Source: Lacihabitans sp. CCS-44 (GTDB lineage: Bacteria; Bacteroidota; Bacteroidia; Cytophagales; Spirosomataceae). Taken from it: 64,000 nucleotides of DNA. Of this stretch, positions 1 to 9,600 are shown one piece after another. The position numbers were made by a program, and so were the translations under genes. The stretch spans positions 62,001 through 126,000 of the forward strand of contig NZ_RJUE01000003.1 of assembly GCF_024343735.1 (NCBI RefSeq), given 5' to 3'. The notes under the pieces were generated by a model that worked only from the letters and a program-made list of their open reading frames with translations, had not been told where the DNA came from and ran no database searches. The stretch's first letter is position 1. Every line of letters begins with the position of its first letter.

Positions 1-423
1 TAAATCGAAGGACTCCACAATGCCCTTCATTTCCAATTGCTTAGCAAACATTTCTGCCGCTATTTCTTCAGGATTAAAGATGGTTTCAATGCCGATAGAC
101 TCCAAAACCGTATGATGGACAGGGCTTATGGCCCGGGCTATGATTTGTTTGGCACTGAATTGCTTCATTAGTGCGGTGGTTATTATAGATGCTCCCACAT
201 CTTCGCCAATGGCTATTACCACTATATCCACTTCTTTGATGGGCAAACTATTATAAGAATTGGCCTTTGAAGTATCAAGACTGATGGCATGTGTAATCTT
301 ATTTTTTAATTGATCCACCACCTCAAATCTACTATCTACACCAAAGACTTCATGACCCATGGTGGTCAATCTTGCGGCCAAAGTTGAACCAAAATTACCT
401 AAACCAACTACAATATATTTCAT
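1..423 (-). CDS. ktrA: KtrA/TrkA-type potassium channel regulatory subunit (partial, 3' end outside window)
   Basis: Cytoplasmic RCK (KTN) subunit that gates the KtrB K+ channel by binding nucleotide. Reading from the ATG at 423, 141 codons are open up to the window edge, so the C-terminal part (RCK_C half) is missing. The N-terminus begins MKYIVVGLGNFGSTLA, a Rossmann GxGxxG motif, followed by VDS at the end of the second strand, where the acidic residue normally holds the ribose. Later VVVAIGEDVGAS fits the TrkA-N fold. It starts only 10 bases after the stop of the KtrB gene on the same strand, so the two are almost certainly one transcript. The assignment is firm for the family; KtrA rather than full TrkA is inferred because only one RCK domain can be seen and the partner is KtrB-like. 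Confidence 0.9.
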   Translation of the reverse strand, partial: MKYIVVGLGNFGSTLAARLTTMGHEVFGVDSRFEVVDQLKNKITHAISLDTSKANSYNSLPIKEVDIVVIAIGEDVGASIITTALMKQFSAKQIIARAISPVHHTVLESIGIETIFNPEEIAAEMFAKQLEMKGIVESFDL

Positions 424-433
424 AAAAAATACT

Positions 434-2236
434 TTACATTACTTGAACACTGTCCTTAGGATATCTGTAAGATTCACTATCAACCTTTTTGAAAATTCCA
501 AAAAGCATGGTAAACAACCCCACCCTACCCAAAAACATACATACTATTAAAACCAATTTACTACCGTCTGAGATAGACGGAGTAAGATTTAGTGATAAAC
601 CAACCGTACCATAGGCGGAAAAACATTCAAAGGCCACCATGTGCAGCGGGATTTGCGGATCAAAGATAGACATCATGAAAATTGCCACCCCGAGTATCAT
701 AAACGAAGTAAAAATAACCACAAAAGCCCTCTGAACTGAACTTTGAGATATCTCTCTTCGAAATAATTCTATTCTGGTTTTTCCTTTTGCTAAGGCCACC
801 ACATTAGACACCGCCAAGGTGAAAGTGGTAACCTTTATACCACCACCAGTAGAGCTAGGTGCAGCACCAATCCACATGAGCAAAAGGTACAGAAGGATCG
901 TACTTTGCATTAGATTCCCCATGTTCACTGTATTAAAACCGGCCGTTCGTGGTGTTACCGAGCCAAAAAACGATCCTGAGAATTTACCGTATATAGAAGT
1001 GTGCTCAGCCAAGGTATTATTTTTCTCGAGAAAATAAAACGCAATTGTTCCAACCACCAACAAAACAAAGGTACTACTCAAAACTATACGGCTGTGAACC
1101 GAAAGACTTTTGGCTTGAAAAGTGAATCTTTCACCAAAAAACAAAAGTTTAAGAGTACTTCTCGTGTAATATTTCATGGCATTGTAAATATCTATAACCA
1201 CAGGAAAACCAATGCCCCCAAATATGATAAGCCATGAAACGACATTTTGTAGATTATAGTTTTTTCTGAGATTAACATTATAAAGGCCGTCAGCGACGTT
1301 GGAGAAACCGGCATTACAAAAAGCCGATATTGAATGAAAAAATGAGAAAAACCAATAGTCATAAGTAGTTCCAGGATAAGTACCAGCCGTGAAAACGAAT
1401 ATCAATATGGCACCCAAGAACTCAACCAAAAGTGTAAAAAACAATATTTTTTTTAATATAGAAAAAAGGGAGCTTGGCTGATCTGTCTCAATTATATTGC
1501 TCAATATCAAGTGATTACGTAGAGACATCCCACCCCTAAACAAAATAGCAAAGAAGTTGGTAAAAGTCATTAAGCCCAAACCACCTATTTGAATCAGAAT
1601 AAGTAAAATATCCTTTCCTAGGTCAGTAAATTTGGTGGGAACATCTACTGTTGAGAGACCTGTAACACAAACGGCACTTGTAGCCGTGAATAATGAATCT
1701 ATCAAACTTAAGTTCCCATTGGTGGCCTTTGGAATGAGGAGCATGGCCGTTCCCCAGAAAATCAAAAAACTAAAGGATATAGTAAATAATATAGAAGGAC
1801 TTAATAAGGAATTCTTTATCTCAGAAGAAACCGACAAAAAACGTAGGAAAAAGAAAGATGCTATGAGTAAATACAGAAAATAGGAGCTACTGAAGATAGC
1901 ATTCTGATTTTTGAAAATATTAAAAATAAAAAACACGAAGAATATGACAAAGTCAGAAATGTGTTTTCTTTCAAAAATCAGCTTTTTTGAACTCAAAATA
2001 ATCTTTACACACCATTTAAAGAGAAAGAAAATCATCAGAAGCTTTGGGATCTGCCTCAAAACGTTATTTACCCAATCAACCGCATATTGCTCTTTTGGGA
2101 AACCTATCTGATAAATGACCAAGGAAAAGCCAAATGCCAGCGTTAAAAAAATCAACCTATTCGTCTTGCGTACGATGGACTCCTTGACTTTAAAGAATTT
2201 ATCTTCATAGTCGACCCACTTTTCTTTTAAGCCCAA
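434..2236 (-). CDS. ktrB: TrkH/KtrB family potassium uptake protein
   Basis: Membrane K+ (possibly Na+-coupled) uptake subunit, 600 residues. All four pore loops of the TrkH/KtrB superfamily are visible: CVTGLSTVD (about residue 190), FCNAGFSNV (about 309), PRTAGFNTV (about 430) and AYGTVGLSLN (about 540), each with the conserved filter glycine. Many hydrophobic helices surround them. Typical KtrB is about 450 residues; here about 130 extra N-terminal residues carry some four additional hydrophobic segments. The start is TTG at 2236: an in-frame stop lies two codons upstream and the next Met is far inside, so no ATG start is possible. KtrA follows after 10 bases. The K+ transport role is certain for the family; ion coupling is unknown. 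Confidence 0.92.
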   Translation of the reverse strand: MGLKEKWVDYEDKFFKVKESIVRKTNRLIFLTLAFGFSLVIYQIGFPKEQYAVDWVNNVLRQIPKLLMIFFLFKWCVKIILSSKKLIFERKHISDFVIFFVFFIFNIFKNQNAIFSSSYFLYLLIASFFFLRFLSVSSEIKNSLLSPSILFTISFSFLIFWGTAMLLIPKATNGNLSLIDSLFTATSAVCVTGLSTVDVPTKFTDLGKDILLILIQIGGLGLMTFTNFFAILFRGGMSLRNHLILSNIIETDQPSSLFSILKKILFFTLLVEFLGAILIFVFTAGTYPGTTYDYWFFSFFHSISAFCNAGFSNVADGLYNVNLRKNYNLQNVVSWLIIFGGIGFPVVIDIYNAMKYYTRSTLKLLFFGERFTFQAKSLSVHSRIVLSSTFVLLVVGTIAFYFLEKNNTLAEHTSIYGKFSGSFFGSVTPRTAGFNTVNMGNLMQSTILLYLLLMWIGAAPSSTGGGIKVTTFTLAVSNVVALAKGKTRIELFRREISQSSVQRAFVVIFTSFMILGVAIFMMSIFDPQIPLHMVAFECFSAYGTVGLSLNLTPSISDGSKLVLIVCMFLGRVGLFTMLFGIFKKVDSESYRYPKDSVQVM

Positions 2237-2282
2237 ACTTTAGTTTTTTATTTTTTCAGATGCCAAAGGTAAACATGGGATT

Positions 2283-3551
2283 CTAATTACCAAATCTTTG
2301 TGCTGAAAATCCATCCAAATCCAAATCTGTTTTTTCGTTTAAAATTTGCTGGGAGATGAGTTTACCCGAGGCTGGAGCCAAACTGATGCCCATCATAGCG
2401 TGTCCGGTATTGATATACAGATTCCTGAATGAGTCTGAACGACCAATGTATGGCAATCCGTCGGGCGAACAAGGCCTAAAACCATACCAGACGTCTTCTT
2501 TTTTTGGCAAATCAAGGGTATAATCTGGAAAAAACTCAGGAACCGATTTAATAATTCCTTTGACTCTATTCATGTTAATAGTTGCGTCTAATCCGCCTAT
2601 TTCCATAGTACCACCAAACCTTACAAACTTACCAGACATTGGTGTAATGGCCACTCGAGCTTCTACCAATATATTTGGAATAAATATCTCTTTACCATTC
2701 AACTGAGGTTTACTTACACTATAACCTTTACCCGCCTGCATCGGCAAATTCAGCCTAAATATTTTTGCCAAAACACCTGACCAAGAACCAGCAGCCAACA
2801 CTACTTTTCCTACTACAATGCTCTCTTTTTGTCCAAGGTTCTGTACCTCCACTGCAGTAATTTCATCTCCAGTAGACTGAATACTAATCAGTTCTGAGTC
2901 TTTTTTAATTATAACTCCTTTATCAAGCAAATACTTCTTTAAGCTTTCAATAAGCTGTGTCGGGTTCAAATGGGCATCACCAGAAAAATATACTGCACCA
3001 GCTACTTCTGGGCGTATTTCGGGCTCTAAATCATGAATTGCCTTTTTATCCAAAACCTTGGCCTCAATACCAATTTGATTGGCCAGTTGAGCCACATGGG
3101 CCTCCTCATCCAATGTACTTTGTTTTTTGCAGTACATCACCAAGCCTTTCTCTTCATAGGAATAATCGAGTTTTTTAGCTAAATCATGATACAATGATTT
3201 GGAAATTAATCCTAAATCACGCAAAAGCGGAATAGACTTATCTACATGTTTTTGGTTTGAGTTTTTATAAAACTGCAGCCCCCATTTCAATAAATCAAGA
3301 GAAATCCTTGGTTTTACATAAAAAGGACTTTCGCTGTCAAGCATCCATTTTAGACCTTTCTCAATCATTCCGGGAGAAGCCAAAGGAATAAAATGACTAG
3401 GAACTACCATGCCAGCATTCCCGAAAGAGCAACCTTCATCTCCTGAAGATTTATCTATTACAACTACTTTTTCTCCAGCCTCTACCAAATAATAGGCTGA
3501 AAATAAACCGATTACACCTCCACCTACTATAACTACTGGTTTTTGAACCAT
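2283..3551 (-). CDS. FAD-dependent D-amino-acid dehydrogenase (probable cis-4-hydroxy-D-proline oxidase)
   Basis: A DAO-family flavoprotein of 422 residues. The N-terminus PVVIVGGGVIGLFSAYYL is the FAD-binding GxGxxG strand-loop, followed by CSFGNAGMVVPSH, typical of the DadA/D-amino-acid dehydrogenase branch. The C-terminal part has GFRPCSPDGLPYIGR and NTGHAMMGISLAP, which close the FAD site. The gene is third in a same-strand cluster after a DapA-like lyase and a 4-hydroxyproline epimerase. That order matches the known bacterial pathway in which the epimerised product cis-4-hydroxy-D-proline is oxidised to pyrroline-4-hydroxy-2-carboxylate. Substrate is therefore inferred from neighbours; the sequence alone supports only D-amino-acid dehydrogenase. 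Confidence 0.85.
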   Translation of the reverse strand: MVQKPVVIVGGGVIGLFSAYYLVEAGEKVVVIDKSSGDEGCSFGNAGMVVPSHFIPLASPGMIEKGLKWMLDSESPFYVKPRISLDLLKWGLQFYKNSNQKHVDKSIPLLRDLGLISKSLYHDLAKKLDYSYEEKGLVMYCKKQSTLDEEAHVAQLANQIGIEAKVLDKKAIHDLEPEIRPEVAGAVYFSGDAHLNPTQLIESLKKYLLDKGVIIKKDSELISIQSTGDEITAVEVQNLGQKESIVVGKVVLAAGSWSGVLAKIFRLNLPMQAGKGYSVSKPQLNGKEIFIPNILVEARVAITPMSGKFVRFGGTMEIGGLDATINMNRVKGIIKSVPEFFPDYTLDLPKKEDVWYGFRPCSPDGLPYIGRSDSFRNLYINTGHAMMGISLAPASGKLISQQILNEKTDLDLDGFSAQRFGN

Positions 3552-3606
3552 ATAGGTTTTCTATTAATTCTTATTTATAAATTCTCTTTTAACACAACAC
3601 CGCCTT

Positions 3607-4611
3607 CTAAATCACCTGAAAACCAAAGGCATAAGGATCATCTTCGGCATCAATGGAAATGGTGTTCTCACCGTAAATCCTTGCCCAACCTTCAATACTC
3701 GGATAAATGGCTTCAAATTCACCAACCTTGGTTCTGCCCTCTATTCTACCCACAAATTTGCTCCCAATAATACTTTCATGTACAAATTCGTCTCCTTCAT
3801 TCAAAAGTCCTTTCGCGGCCCACTGAGCCATTCTGGCAGAAGTTCCTGTACCGCAGGGCGACCTGTCTATGGCTTTGTCTCCGTAAAATACGGCATTGCG
3901 GGCAGTAGATTTTTCGTCAATAACTGCTCCTGTCCACAGAATATGGCTGAGACCGTTTATAGAATCGTTTTCGGGATGCACAAATGTGTGTTGCTCATTG
4001 AGTCTTTCTCTAAGCACTCTCGACCAGGCAATTAATTGGTCTGCCTTATAATGTTCTAAACCGGGAAAGTTTTCTTGAACATCTACAATCGCATAAAAAT
4101 TACCTCCGTAAGAAACATCAACATGTAGAGTTCCTAAGTCTGGGCACTCCACAGATAGGTTTTGTTTGTATAAAAACGAAGCTACATTGGTCAATTTGAC
4201 CGATTTCACCTTGTTGTCTTCTGATTCATAAGAAATATTCACCAAACCTGCTGGTGCTTCCATTCTTACTTTTCCAACAATTTTGGGTTTTATCAAACCC
4301 TTTTCTATGCCAATGGTGATAGTACCAATAGTTCCATGACCACACATGGGTAGGCATCCGCTTGTTTCTATAAACAGCACGCCTACATCATTTTGCGGAT
4401 CACTTGGTTGGTACAAAATGCTTCCCGACATCATATCGTGGCCACGAGGCTCAAACATGAGTCCTTTGCGTATCCAATCAAACTCTTTAAGGAAATGTTG
4501 TCTCTTTTCAGACATATTTGCCCCTATCAGTTCTGGACCGCCGGTGGCCACCAATCTCACGGGATTGCCACAAGTGTGGGCATCGAAACATTGAAATACA
4601 TTTTCCATCAA
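3607..4611 (-). CDS. 4-hydroxyproline 2-epimerase (proline racemase family)
   Basis: Proline racemase fold, 334 residues, a two-base Cys/Cys enzyme expected to turn trans-4-hydroxy-L-proline into cis-4-hydroxy-D-proline in the cytoplasm. Cys90 sits in PMCGHGTIG and Cys253 in DRSPCGTGTSA. Presence of both cysteines separates it from trans-3-hydroxyproline dehydratases, where the second is Thr. The N-terminal DAHTCGNPVRLV motif is also usual for the hydroxyproline epimerases. It starts 3 bases after the stop of the DapA-like gene, and the D-amino-acid dehydrogenase follows after 55 bases, so the three act as a pathway. Proline racemase activity itself is the main alternative; the gene context argues for hydroxyproline. 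Confidence 0.9.
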   Translation of the reverse strand: MMENVFQCFDAHTCGNPVRLVATGGPELIGANMSEKRQHFLKEFDWIRKGLMFEPRGHDMMSGSILYQPSDPQNDVGVLFIETSGCLPMCGHGTIGTITIGIEKGLIKPKIVGKVRMEAPAGLVNISYESEDNKVKSVKLTNVASFLYKQNLSVECPDLGTLHVDVSYGGNFYAIVDVQENFPGLEHYKADQLIAWSRVLRERLNEQHTFVHPENDSINGLSHILWTGAVIDEKSTARNAVFYGDKAIDRSPCGTGTSARMAQWAAKGLLNEGDEFVHESIIGSKFVGRIEGRTKVGEFEAIYPSIEGWARIYGENTISIDAEDDPYAFGFQVI

Positions 4612-4614
4612 AGC

Positions 4615-5520
4615 TTATATTTGAGGTAAAACTGGTCTTACCTTAAGAGCTTTTTCGATAACATCAAGTACTGCTTGACGCTCCTCACCTACCAATGGCA
4701 GTCTTGGCTCACGAACCATTTCGGTTCCCATTCCAACCGCTGTTTCAGCCAATTTAATATTTTGAACGAATTTATTACCGATATCCAAGTGAAGAAGAGG
4801 GAAAAACCAACGGTAGATTTCACGGGCTTCTTGTATTCTGCCTTGTTGCACAAGTTCATAAATAACCACCGTTTCTCTTGGAAAACCACAAACCAAGCCC
4901 GCAACCCAGCCATGTGCACCCATCACAAGGCTTTCGAATGCCAAGTCGTCCACACCACTCAAAATCTTGAATCTGTCACCAAATTCGTTTATAATGTCCG
5001 TCATGTATCTAACGTCTCCTGTAGATTCTTTCATGGCTTCAAAGTGTTGATTTTGAGCCAAATCATGGAACATTGGAATGGACAAAAATATCTTGTAAGC
5101 CACAGGATTGTTGTAAGCCATTACAGGCAAATCGGTAGCATCAGCCACTTTGTGTAAATAATGAAGGGTTTCTCTCTCGTCAGATGCATATCTCATGGGT
5201 GGCAACATCATAAAGCCATCACCACCAGCTTGTTCAACTGTTTTGACAAAACTTACTGCCTCTGTGGTTACGCACTCAGCTACAGTCATAATCAATGGAA
5301 CTCGGCCAGCAATTGCCTTTTTTGCAGACTCTAACAATGCCAGTTTCTCATCTGTAGAGAGCGTTCCATTTTCACCCAATGAGCCACATACGATTATGCC
5401 GTGCACACCAGCTTTAATTTGCTCATTTATATTGTTTTCGAATGTCTGAAAATCTAAACTTTGATCTTCAAAAAAATTAGTAGTAACAGCGGGATAAACC
5501 CCGGTCCAAAGTGGTTTCAT
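4615..5520 (-). CDS. DapA/NAL-family lyase, probable pyrroline-4-hydroxy-2-carboxylate deaminase
   Basis: Class I aldolase-like TIM barrel of 301 residues from the ATG at 5520 (MKPLWTGVYPAV). An upstream in-frame extension exists, but it adds about 39 residues before the normal start of the barrel and was discarded. The Schiff-base lysine is Lys164 in EAMKESTGD and the catalytic tyrosine is Tyr136 in AYNNP. The usual GTTGE loop reads GSLGENGTL. In hydroxyproline catabolism a DapA-like enzyme deaminates pyrroline-4-hydroxy-2-carboxylate to 2-oxoglutarate semialdehyde. Placement directly before the epimerase and D-amino-acid dehydrogenase supports this. Dihydrodipicolinate synthase is unlikely in this context. 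Confidence 0.85.
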   Translation of the reverse strand: MKPLWTGVYPAVTTNFFEDQSLDFQTFENNINEQIKAGVHGIIVCGSLGENGTLSTDEKLALLESAKKAIAGRVPLIMTVAECVTTEAVSFVKTVEQAGGDGFMMLPPMRYASDERETLHYLHKVADATDLPVMAYNNPVAYKIFLSIPMFHDLAQNQHFEAMKESTGDVRYMTDIINEFGDRFKILSGVDDLAFESLVMGAHGWVAGLVCGFPRETVVIYELVQQGRIQEAREIYRWFFPLLHLDIGNKFVQNIKLAETAVGMGTEMVREPRLPLVGEERQAVLDVIEKALKVRPVLPQI

Positions 5521-5590
5521 AAAACGATGTTTGTTGAATAAAAAAAAGATGGCTTCCGTAAGAATTGCGAAAGCTGTATTAATTAAAATA

Positions 5591-5911
5591 TTAAGCTTCT
5601 GGTTTGGCGTCAGCTTTTGGTTTAATGAGACTGGCAAACATGTCAGTAATCATTTTCTCAGCCTCGGGATACTGATTTTTAAGATTTTGTACTACCTCGT
5701 TGAATTTTGTACTTGCACCATTTTTCAGGTCTTCAAAATATTCTGGGGCTTTTTCGATGGCGGCCTCGGCTTCGTCTTTTAGTTCGTTTCCTTTGGCTTT
5801 AAGGTCTTCCATTACCTTCTCGCCTTCTTCCGTATTTAGGTATTTGTTGAGTGCAATACCCGCTGCGGCTCCTAAAATAAATGTAGCTAGATGTTTCGAT
5901 GTAACGCCCAT
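5591..5911 (-). CDS. YtxH domain-containing protein
   Basis: Small protein of 106 residues. The N-terminal segment HLATFILGAAAGIALNKYL is a single glycine/alanine-rich membrane helix, followed by a charged helical stretch rich in Glu and Lys (EEGEKVMEDLKAKGNELKD), the standard YtxH pattern. The last third is a Lys/Ala tail ending in KPKADAKPEA. Such proteins are common, envelope-associated and of unknown molecular role, sometimes stress induced. It lies upstream of the hydroxyproline genes on the same strand with a 70-base gap, and could share a transcript with them, though no functional link is known. Confidence 0.8.
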   Translation of the reverse strand: MGVTSKHLATFILGAAAGIALNKYLNTEEGEKVMEDLKAKGNELKDEAEAAIEKAPEYFEDLKNGASTKFNEVVQNLKNQYPEAEKMITDMFASLIKPKADAKPEA

Positions 5912-5990
5912 GATGATAGTATTTATTGATTTATGGCCTAAATTTATGGCTTAAAAATAAGAATAAAAAGAATATCCAAAATTACATTTT

Positions 5991-6497
5991 TCAGAAATAT
6001 TTCTGAATTTCAGTTTTTAAAATACTTAGAGCATCATTGATATTCTGAGTACAGCTTAAGTCCTTATTTTTAAGTATTTGCAAAACTATTTTGCGAGAAT
6101 TATCCAACTCTCTATGGCTTAGGATTTGTTGGTTTAAATCCAAGGCCGTAGAGTTTGCTGCTAGTACAATCGTATCCCAAGTGGCGGGTTGTATATAAAT
6201 CTGCTGGGCTATGTTATGATTGAGTTCGTTTTTTATGTCTGAAATAACTGCACTTTGAAGACTTTCTACAGTTAAGTCAATGAAATTCAGTCGAGTAAAC
6301 ATATTTTCAGGCTTGATTCTTTCTAAAAACAAAGCCATTCGTTCGTATGCTTGAAGTCGTAAGGGAAATGCAATTTCTTGTTGACTTTTGATTTTTGCAA
6401 AACTAAAATGTCTATTTAGGAAATAATTATAAAGCAAGAAAAATACGCCAACAATCAGAACTAAAACACCAACAAAGCCCAAAAACTCGTTACCCAT
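5991..6497 (-). CDS. Conserved hypothetical protein with one N-terminal membrane helix
   Basis: 168 residues; no function recognised. Residues about 5-28 (FLGFVGVLVLIVGVFFLLYN) form one strong membrane helix. The rest is a mixed-charge helical domain with the stretch PLRLQAYERMALFLERI followed by an acidic/hydrophobic region, similar in look to small Bacteroidota proteins conserved near housekeeping genes. The C-terminal half is probably cytoplasmic. It is on the same strand as the YtxH protein with a 79-base gap and divergent from the histidine kinase at 6666. Family placement could not be confirmed from the sequence. Confidence 0.7.
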   Translation of the reverse strand: MGNEFLGFVGVLVLIVGVFFLLYNYFLNRHFSFAKIKSQQEIAFPLRLQAYERMALFLERIKPENMFTRLNFIDLTVESLQSAVISDIKNELNHNIAQQIYIQPATWDTIVLAANSTALDLNQQILSHRELDNSRKIVLQILKNKDLSCTQNINDALSILKTEIQKYF

Positions 6498-6665
6498 TCT
6501 TTAAATTTGTTTTCTCAAAATTACGGTAATATTTGAGACAAAAAAAATCAGACAGACCGTATTTAAAGTTTTTTAAAAAAATTTATTAAACATACTTTCA
6601 CCTGACACAACTATAAAGTATCTGGATTCTATTTTTGGCATGATTTTAGTATTTTTAGCATTGTA

Positions 6666-9600
6666 ATGTCGAGTTACTTGACTCGAGAAACATTTTCCAG
6701 TAAAAGAATGAAAGTTTTAAATTTAAGAAAAAATATATTCCTAGTATTAGGGCTTCTTACCCTTTTGTTGGGAGTCTTGTATTTTTTTTTAGTAGAAAAG
6801 AACTCACAAAATAACTTACCAGGACAATACCAAACGACCCTACAGAAAAATATCACAAAAGAATTATTAGTCTCTGACTTTGAGCTGAACCAGGTAATTA
6901 AACAGGTCACCAAAAAAAAATTTAGTTCTTTTGAACAACTAAAAATCACCACTAAATACCCATATTTCATATTCAAAAATAAACAGATTGCATATTGGTC
7001 TGACTACAGAGTTGTTCCTAAATACGAAAAAATAGCCAATGGACCAGACGTTTTTTTTGATAATTATTTCCAAAACCAAGGCATTTTTCAGAGAAAATCT
7101 ATCATTATTAGTCAAGACACTATTGAGGTTTTTTCATTGATAAACCTCTATAAATTCTATCAGAATCAAAACGATTACCTTCAGACTAGTTACAATACAG
7201 ATATTTTTCACCCGGCACCATTAAAAATTTCGAAAAGCTATTTTGAAAAGAGCAGACCTATTGTTGATTTTTCAAAAAAAGTACTTTTTTATTATCAAGA
7301 GCCAGGAAATGAGAAAATCATAAATTCAAATATTCCAAAAGTCACACTCTGTATATTTATTGCCTCACTGTGCTTTTTGATTATTTATGTCATATTCAAA
7401 ATAAAATCTCTTTTACAGAATCGTAAATTTAGTATTGCAATTATTTTACTTTTTGTAGCACTCATTTTATTCAGAATCACGTTGCTGACTTTTGGTCTTC
7501 CTTGGGTATTTCTTAACCAAGAGGTATTTAATCCTAGTTTCTTCAACGGTTCGTTTTTGGCCCCCACGCTCGGCGACACAGTTTTGAATGGACTATTTAT
7601 TCTTATTTTCCTAGCTGTTTTAGCCTTATATTACTACAGAACTAGGTTATTTCTTCAACTAAACAAAAGCAGACCTTTTATCAAAAGCATGACCTCAGTA
7701 TTGCTGGTGATTGTGGTAATGATGATAGCTCATTTTTGCGGCAATCAGATTGTCGATATTTATGAAGACTCGCTCTATAATTTAGGATATTCTATGAATC
7801 TTGGGATGAGCAAATTCAAGATTATTAGTTTTGTATATTACTTTTTTGTTTTAGGCAATTTTTTTATAGGCTCTCACATTGCCATAAACTTGTTTCTTAA
7901 ACTTCAATCCAATACCAAACTCGGCTTTTTTCATTGGTTATATGGTTTTTTGGCAGGCATAATTATCTTTTACTTTATCTCTGGTTTTGAACTCTCCTTT
8001 ATTCTCGCAGGATTTTACTTCTGGATAGTTTACTTTTTTAAACTTTCGAGATACTTTTACACTCTTAGGTTTCAGACCCTTCTATACTTTATTCTTGCTG
8101 CATTTTGCTTTGCTCTGATATCGGTTAGAACGGTTGAGAATCAAGAATCTAAAAAGAGTATTCTCGACAAAAACAACTTTGGGCATAGATATTTGGCTGA
8201 AAATGACCTTCTTGGAGAAGGATTATTGGATAGATTTAGACAAATGATTCGAACCAATGAGTCTATTGTGGCTGCTTTCAAAAGGCAAGACTTAGTTTCC
8301 GAGTCTATAAAGCAGCAAATTAAAGACGACTTGCTAGATATGTATTTTGACAAATACGACGTCGAAGTAAAAGTCTTTGATGGCCTGGGTTTGATTCTTG
8401 ACCCAACAGATACCACTGAAAACATAGTAGATCTAAAGTCTAAAGTTGACAATTACAAATTTAAGACTGATTTGCCTAACGTATTTTTCATAAATGAAAC
8501 AGGAAATAGCTTTATTAAACAATACTTATCGTTCAATGAGGTTTTTGATGGCGAAACTAAACTGGGGACTGTAGTTTTAGACTTGAAACTCAAAGATGAA
8601 AATGTAACAAGTGTTTACCCTGAACTTTTACTTGACAAAAAATTTGTTCAAAATCCAGAATCTAAGAACTATAGTTATGCCATTTTTGACAAGAACAATT
8701 CGCTAGTCTATAACTCTGGTAGTTTTAATTATTTGATGTACTTTCCTCTTAATGAGCTAAATAGTAACGGAATATTTGAAAAAGAAAAAATAATTCAAGG
8801 CTACTCACACTTTGCATTGAAAGGACAAAAAGGCAAAAAAATCATTATTTCTCAGCCAAATGCTTATTGGAAAAACCTACTTTCTAATTTTTCATTCTTG
8901 TTTTTAATTTCAATTTTAGGTATTTCGATTTTGCTTTTGGTGTTTAGTATATTGAATGGATTTAAAAGTTTTTCTATGAATTTCTCAACCAAAATTCAAT
9001 TTTATCTTAATGCTGCATTTTTAGTACCACTTATCGTACTCATTATTCTTACTTTGAGTGTAGTAAGAACCACTTTGATTTCTATCCAAGAAAAGTCATT
9101 TGTGGACAACACAAAAAACATTTCAAATACACTTCAATACCATCTAGAGAATTTTCAAATTGGTAAAACAAGTAGGGCATACTTTGAAAGTGAAATAAAT
9201 GAATTGGCAAGAAACACTAAGGTAGACATTAACTTGTTTGACAACAGAGGTAGGCTAAACTTTACTACTAGACCATTGGTTTACCAGTATCATCTACTCT
9301 CCAATTATCTCAACCCCACAGCATACAATAAAATTTTGGAACAAAAAGCCAACGAACTTCTCACCAATGAATCTCTGGGAGAACTTAACTACAAAACGGT
9401 TTATATAGCAGTAAAAGGGAAAGAAAATAAAAACTATGGGGTGGTTGGAATTCCTTTCTTTGATGCCAAAACCCTCCTAGATATTCAAGTAAAAGAGGTT
9501 GTTGCTACGATATTGATTATCTTCTTGTTAATGTTTTTAATACTTTTAATTTCATCATATTTTGCAAGTTCTCAGCTAACTTCCCCACTTAAGCTTATAG

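Noticed and set aside
3607-4611. trans-3-hydroxy-L-proline dehydratase as an alternative name
   Set aside because: Both catalytic Cys are present (Cys90, Cys253); dehydratases have Thr at the second place.
4675-5157. 160-codon open frame on the plus strand
   Set aside because: Antisense to the DapA-like gene, whose catalytic residues are intact; no start context or homology-like sequence.
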